A stretch of DNA of 64,000 bases from CAWKOH01 sp963851245. Lineage in GTDB: Bacteria > Actinomycetota > Acidimicrobiia > Acidimicrobiales > Palsa-688. A model generated the notes under the pieces. It was not told the origin of the DNA. It worked only from the letters and a program-made list of their open reading frames with translations, and searched no databases. Below are positions 61,372 to 64,000 of the stretch, piece after piece. Position 1 is the first letter of the stretch, and every line of letters starts with the position of its first letter. A program made the position numbers and the translations under genes. The stretch spans positions 124,001 to 188,000 of the forward strand of contig CAWKOH010000016.1 of NCBI GenBank assembly GCA_963851245.1. Direction: 5' to 3'.

Positions 61372-61746
61372 ATGACCGACACCATCACACCGATCCACCC
61401 CGGCGAAATCCTGCTGGAGGAGTACCTGATCCCCCTGGGGATCAGTCAGTACCGACTGGCCAAAGAGACCGAGGTTCCCCCCCGGCGTATCAATGAAATC
61501 GTTCACGGGAAGCGGGCCATCACCGCTGACACGTCACTGCGATTGGCCAAGTTCTTCGGTACCAGCGAGCAGTTCTGGCTCAACCTTCAGACTCGCCACG
61601 ACCTGGAACTCGAACGTGACCGACTGGCCGGCACACTCCGACGGATCCACCTCTACCAAGCACCCGCCGCCAAATCGTCCGGCACGACAGCGACCACGAC
61701 CCGACGCAGATCGAAATCCGCCAAGTCCCTCACCGAGGCAAGCTGA
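61372..61746 (+). CDS. higA: HigA-family antitoxin
   Basis: A 124-residue XRE-type helix-turn-helix protein. It has IHPGEILLEEYLIPLGISQYRLAKETEVPPRRINEIVHGKRAITADTSLRLAKFFGTSEQFWLNLQTRHDLE, the standard HigA/VapI signature, and a Ser/Thr/Arg-rich tail. It neutralises HigB and represses the operon via the palindrome at 61038. Confidence 0.93.
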   Translation: MTDTITPIHPGEILLEEYLIPLGISQYRLAKETEVPPRRINEIVHGKRAITADTSLRLAKFFGTSEQFWLNLQTRHDLELERDRLAGTLRRIHLYQAPAAKSSGTTATTTRRRSKSAKSLTEAS

Positions 61747-61977
61747 CTCCGCGCCCCCACGCCATACCCGGAGATCAGTCGAGGGTCGCCACCAACGGCA
61801 CTTATCTTCAGTGGAGATTTGGCCGTCTTCGACGTAGCTGACGGGGCATTTGGCTTCCCTTGAGGACGCGTTATCTGGGGTGGTGTTCACGAGGCACTTG
61901 ACGTAGGGCTCCGGCGGGTTCAGTATCTCTATCGAACAGGTGTTCCCCCCTGTTGGGCGGAGGGGAAGGAGCTTGCT

Positions 61978-63069
61978 GTGTTGGTGCAGCGGGTGGTGAT
62001 GCCGCTGACGGGGGCGCTGTCTTGGACGGTGCTCGATGACAGCGGCGAGCTGGTCGAGCCGGTGGAGAGCTATCTGGCTTACCTGTCTGCGCTGGAGCGA
62101 TCGCCGAACACGCAGCGGGCGTACGCGACCAGCTTGAAGTTGTGGTTCGAGTTCCTGTGTCGGGTGCAGAAGGACTGGAGCCAGGTCGATGTGAGTGATG
62201 TGGCCCGGTTTGTGTCGTGGCTGCGAGCTCCGGCTGAGAACGTGGTCGTCTTGGACGGTGGCGACTCGTTGCGCTCGCCGGCGACGGTGAACCGCCATCT
62301 GGCGGCGGTGTTCGGCCTGTATGAGCATCACGCTCGCTTCGGTGTCGATGTCGCCGCCGGTTTGGTGGCATGGAAGCGGGTGAGCCGGGGGTCGTATAAG
62401 CCGTTCTTGCATCACGTGACCAAGGGCCGGGCGGTCCTGACGCGGCCGGTCAAGTTGGCCGTGCCCAAACGGGCTGCTCGCACGCTACGACCCGAAGAAC
62501 TGGTGGCGGTGCTGGCCGCTCCCGATCACGCTCGTGACCGGTTCTTGTTGGCGTTGCTGGCCGAGACAGGAATGCGGGTGGGCCAAGCCCTGGGGTTGCG
62601 GCACGCCGATTTCGTAAGCCGAGCCAAGCAGATCCACATCGTGCCCCGGGACGACAACGCCAATGGTGCCCGGGCCAAGCTGCGCTCGGCGGCGGTGATC
62701 CCGGTGACCGCCAGCCTGGTCCGCTCGTATTCGGATTACATGCACGCCGAGTACGGCGAGATCGACTCGGACTATGTGTTCGTGAACCTGTGGTCGGGGC
62801 GGATCGGGGCTCCGATGACCTATTCGGCGGTGCACGATCTGGTCGGCCAGATTCGGGCTCGAACCGGCGTGGAGTTCACCTTGCACATGCTGCGCCACAC
62901 TCACGCCACCGAACTGGTGCGCTCCGGGATGCACATCGAGGTCGTCGCCCGGCTGCTCACCCACCGCTCGTCGGCGACGACCAGCCAAACGTACGTGCAT
63001 CTCGAGGTCGAAGACATCCGCGCCGCGCTAGTGCGGGCCGGGATATGGGACGGAAAGGAGCGGTCATGA
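61978..63069 (+). CDS. Tyrosine recombinase, first of a probable recombinase trio
   Basis: A 363-residue recombinase. Core-binding domain from VESYLAYLSALERSPNTQRAYATSLKLWFEFL; catalytic Arg in LAETGMRVGQALGLRHAD; HMLRHTHATELVRSGMHIEVVARLL (HxxR); the nucleophile Tyr in SQTYVHLE. GTG start behind AAGGAG. It overlaps the next recombinase by 4 bp. Two overlapping recombinases in tandem are the hallmark of RIT elements (three recombinase genes) or Tn554-like tnpA/tnpB; the third gene lies beyond the edge. The 230 bp upstream (61747-61977) holds no gene. Confidence 0.88.
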   Translation: MLVQRVVMPLTGALSWTVLDDSGELVEPVESYLAYLSALERSPNTQRAYATSLKLWFEFLCRVQKDWSQVDVSDVARFVSWLRAPAENVVVLDGGDSLRSPATVNRHLAAVFGLYEHHARFGVDVAAGLVAWKRVSRGSYKPFLHHVTKGRAVLTRPVKLAVPKRAARTLRPEELVAVLAAPDHARDRFLLALLAETGMRVGQALGLRHADFVSRAKQIHIVPRDDNANGARAKLRSAAVIPVTASLVRSYSDYMHAEYGEIDSDYVFVNLWSGRIGAPMTYSAVHDLVGQIRARTGVEFTLHMLRHTHATELVRSGMHIEVVARLLTHRSSATTSQTYVHLEVEDIRAALVRAGIWDGKERS

Positions 63070-64000
63070 CCTCCTCTGGTGCGGCCCGGCACCTGCGGGC
63101 TCGCCCGGAGATCTTCTCCGGGGGCGGTGAGATCGAAGCCGACTACGCCGCCGACGTTTGGCACGCGGCTCGTCTCGGAATACCGACCAGACGGGGCCGT
63201 GACACCGCAAGATTCGGGGTGATCAAACAACCTTGGTTCCGCGACGCGATCAAAGCTTGGTCCCGGTTCCGTCTCGCTTCGGGCTACGCGTTTACGACCA
63301 TCGATGCGGGCGCCCAGTCCCTGGCTCGTTTCTCGCTGTTCTTGGTCGAGCACCCACAAGTGGACGGCTTCGACAAGGTGACCCGCCAGCTTCTGGAACA
63401 GTTCCTCGTCTGGTTGCCCACCCAGACTCAGTGGGGGACGGCCACCCGCCATCACACCCTCACCTTCGTCAAGGTCCTCCTCGACTGGGGGCAACGACAC
63501 GCAACCCTTCCCGGTCTTCCGCCGGGCGCGGTGTTATACGAGGAAGAGGTGAGCCGACCGCCGGATCCGATGCCACAGTTCATCCCCGAGTACATCATGA
63601 ACCAGCTCGAGTCCGAGGAGAACCTGGCCAAGCTGGCCAACCCGATGGTGCGCAACCTGGTGGTGTTTCTGATCGAGACCGGGCTTCGCGGTGGTGACGC
63701 CTGTGTGCTGCCGTTCAACCCGATCATCGTCGACAGCGTCGGCTGGCCCTGCCTGCGGTTCGAGAGCTCCAAGACCGCCAGCGAGCATCTGATCCCCTTA
63801 AGCGACAAGGCTGCGGCCACAGTCCGCGCCCAGCAGACCTATGTGCTCGAGCAGTGGCCAGCTGGATCGCCGTGGCTGTTCCCCGGGATCATGGACAACC
63901 CCGACGGGATCAGGCCATACGCCCACGCCTCGTTGTCGCACCAACTCGGCCCCTGGCAGAAGAAGATCGGTCTTCATGACGAGTCGGGCCGGCCAGTGCG
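63066..64000 (+). CDS. Tyrosine recombinase, second of the trio (runs off the right edge)
   Basis: The open frame from the ATG at 63066 continues to the window end (at least 311 residues). It begins ARHLRARPEIFSGGGEIEADYAADVW and has FLVWLPTQTQWGTATRHHTLTFVKVLLDWG. The first catalytic Arg is in FLIETGLRGGDACVLPFNP, followed by LRFESSKTASEHLIPLS; the HxxR and Tyr parts are outside. It overlaps the previous stop (ATGA), so translation is coupled. The long N-terminal domain is typical of the second gene of such elements. Confidence 0.88.
   Translation, partial: MTSSGAARHLRARPEIFSGGGEIEADYAADVWHAARLGIPTRRGRDTARFGVIKQPWFRDAIKAWSRFRLASGYAFTTIDAGAQSLARFSLFLVEHPQVDGFDKVTRQLLEQFLVWLPTQTQWGTATRHHTLTFVKVLLDWGQRHATLPGLPPGAVLYEEEVSRPPDPMPQFIPEYIMNQLESEENLAKLANPMVRNLVVFLIETGLRGGDACVLPFNPIIVDSVGWPCLRFESSKTASEHLIPLSDKAAATVRAQQTYVLEQWPAGSPWLFPGIMDNPDGIRPYAHASLSHQLGPWQKKIGLHDESGRPV

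Noticed and set aside
1..64000. CRISPR arrays, riboswitches, rRNA
   Set aside because: No regularly spaced repeats, no recognisable riboswitch leader and no rRNA sequence seen on reading both strands.

Overview
High-GC DNA with a strongly actinobacterial character: GTG, TTG and possibly CTG starts, likely leaderless genes, F420-type luciferase-like oxidoreductases, many short-chain dehydrogenases (SDRs), enoyl-CoA hydratases, CYP enzymes and KstR-style TetR regulators. No rRNA or complete tRNA is present, so I cannot place it more precisely; an environmental actinomycete is my best reading.

Layout. 1-750: the start of an IS66-family transposase running off the left edge, abutting a 119-bp scar of an integrase leader plus a HigBA-type promoter. 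800-6470: TetR, membrane protein, two SDRs, an enoyl-CoA hydratase homologue, and a MarR/YceI pair. 6600-52350: a roughly 45-kb catabolic cluster of CoA ligase, acyl-CoA dehydrogenase, hydratases, four amidohydrolase_2 proteins, two P450s, two aldehyde dehydrogenases, a zinc alcohol dehydrogenase, a Baeyer-Villiger monooxygenase (broken), ThDP lyase, HpcH aldolase, cupins, many SDRs, a molybdenum hydroxylase large subunit, and a branched-chain-type ABC importer (binding protein, fused HMG, F). 52350-64000: tandem tRNA-targeted integrative elements with two related tyrosine integrases, an excisionase, three toxin-antitoxin pairs, transposon debris, and at the right edge the first two genes of what looks like a recombinase-in-trio element.

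The central observation is a regulon. Sixteen copies of an 18-bp palindrome, consensus GTCAAC-N6-GTTGAC, sit in front of the catabolic transcription units. In most of them the right arm (GTTGAC) is also the -35 box (TTGACA-like), followed 16-18 bp later by a -10 hexamer, so a repressor bound there would block RNA polymerase. It appears on both strands, and one site (35553) seems to serve two divergent promoters. No described system I can name with confidence has this operator. The TetR protein at 39837 lies inside the regulon and is the best candidate regulator. I infer that the genes import and degrade a cyclic or aromatic acid-like substrate through CoA thioesters, but the substrate cannot be read from sequence.

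About a dozen otherwise intact genes are split by single frameshifts. This is dense enough to suggest residual indel errors in the sequence as well as true decay. The monooxygenase (14415-16440) and the genes in the mobile region look most like real pseudogenes.
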